Under the pieces are notes generated by a model. The model was not told where the DNA came from and made no database searches. It was given only the letters and a program-made list of their open reading frames with translations. Below, one piece after another: positions 5,873 through 5,989 of a stretch of 5,989 nt of DNA. Position 1 is the stretch's first letter. Every line of letters starts with the position of its first letter. Source of the DNA: JBKHBQ01 sp046542305 (GTDB lineage: Bacteria > Bacteroidota > Bacteroidia > Bacteroidales > 4484-276); contig JBKHBQ010000248.1 in assembly GCA_046542305.1 (NCBI GenBank), forward strand, positions 1 to 5,989, written 5' to 3'. Both the position numbers and the translations under genes were made by a program.

Positions 5873-5989
5873 ATGATAAGCCAGCGTCAGCTTTTCTTTC
5901 AGCATGTTGCCCTGCCCTCACAGGTACCGCTGGGCATTGAGATTGAGCGGGCGGAAGGTATTTACATGTACGGCCCCGGCGGGCAACGA
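5873..5989 (+). CDS. Class III (acetylornithine-type) aminotransferase, N-terminal fragment
   Basis: Only the first 39 codons are inside the window; the frame is open to the right edge. The start MISQRQLFFQHVALPSQVPL followed by GIEIERAEGIYMYGP resembles the N-terminus of Bacteroidota PLP-dependent class III aminotransferases (acetylornithine/ornithine-type, often labelled aspartate aminotransferase family), which use EGxYxYGPDGK-like entry sequences. The PLP lysine and substrate-binding regions are outside the window, so the exact substrate cannot be given. It starts 14 bp after hslR on the same strand, with no terminator between, and is probably the fourth gene of the era operon. Confidence 0.65.
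   Translation, partial: MISQRQLFFQHVALPSQVPLGIEIERAEGIYMYGPGGQR

Noticed and set aside
5234..5921. Minus-strand open frames opposite der and hslR
   Set aside because: They are shadows of well-supported conserved genes, with low-complexity translations.

Overview
The window looks like a chromosomal segment from a member of the Bacteroidota, probably Bacteroidales-like. Genes start without Shine-Dalgarno motifs and behind A-rich leaders. A TAnnTTTG-type -7 box with an upstream TTTG element precedes the tRNA. The C-terminal regions of Era and Der resemble those of Bacteroidota proteins. I see no phage, transposon, CRISPR or plasmid signature.

Layout. (1) Positions 1-577: a gene-poor left end with a small membrane-anchored EF-hand protein (189-461, +). 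A strong hairpin that looks like its terminator follows at 503-534. A short ORF (94-192) touches the EF-hand start by an ATGA overlap, and there are hints that the EF-hand gene has lost its 3' end by a 2-nt frameshift. (2) Positions 578-2974, minus strand: a compact two-gene unit. It encodes a membrane-anchored PLC/GDPD-like phosphodiesterase (FAM151-like motifs) followed 6 bp later by a phosphoethanolamine transferase of the CptA/EptA sulfatase-fold family. Together they suggest envelope lipid or glycan head-group modification. (3) Positions 3054-3250: an initiator tRNA-fMet on the minus strand with its own promoter and a textbook GNRA-loop terminator. Its promoter region is shared with the divergent era gene and holds two perfect inverted repeats. 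(4) Positions 3251-5989, plus strand: a tightly packed run of era, der, hslR (Hsp15-like S4 protein) and the start of a class III aminotransferase that leaves the window.

How it fits together. Era (30S maturation), Der (50S maturation), Hsp15-like HslR (50S binding) and initiator tRNA form a ribosome-assembly and translation-initiation neighbourhood around a divergent promoter. The aminotransferase appears to be a metabolic passenger of the operon. The minus-strand PEtn-transferase/phosphodiesterase pair is the most accessory-looking part. It is the best candidate for a less characterised two-component envelope pathway, but nothing here proves a new system.
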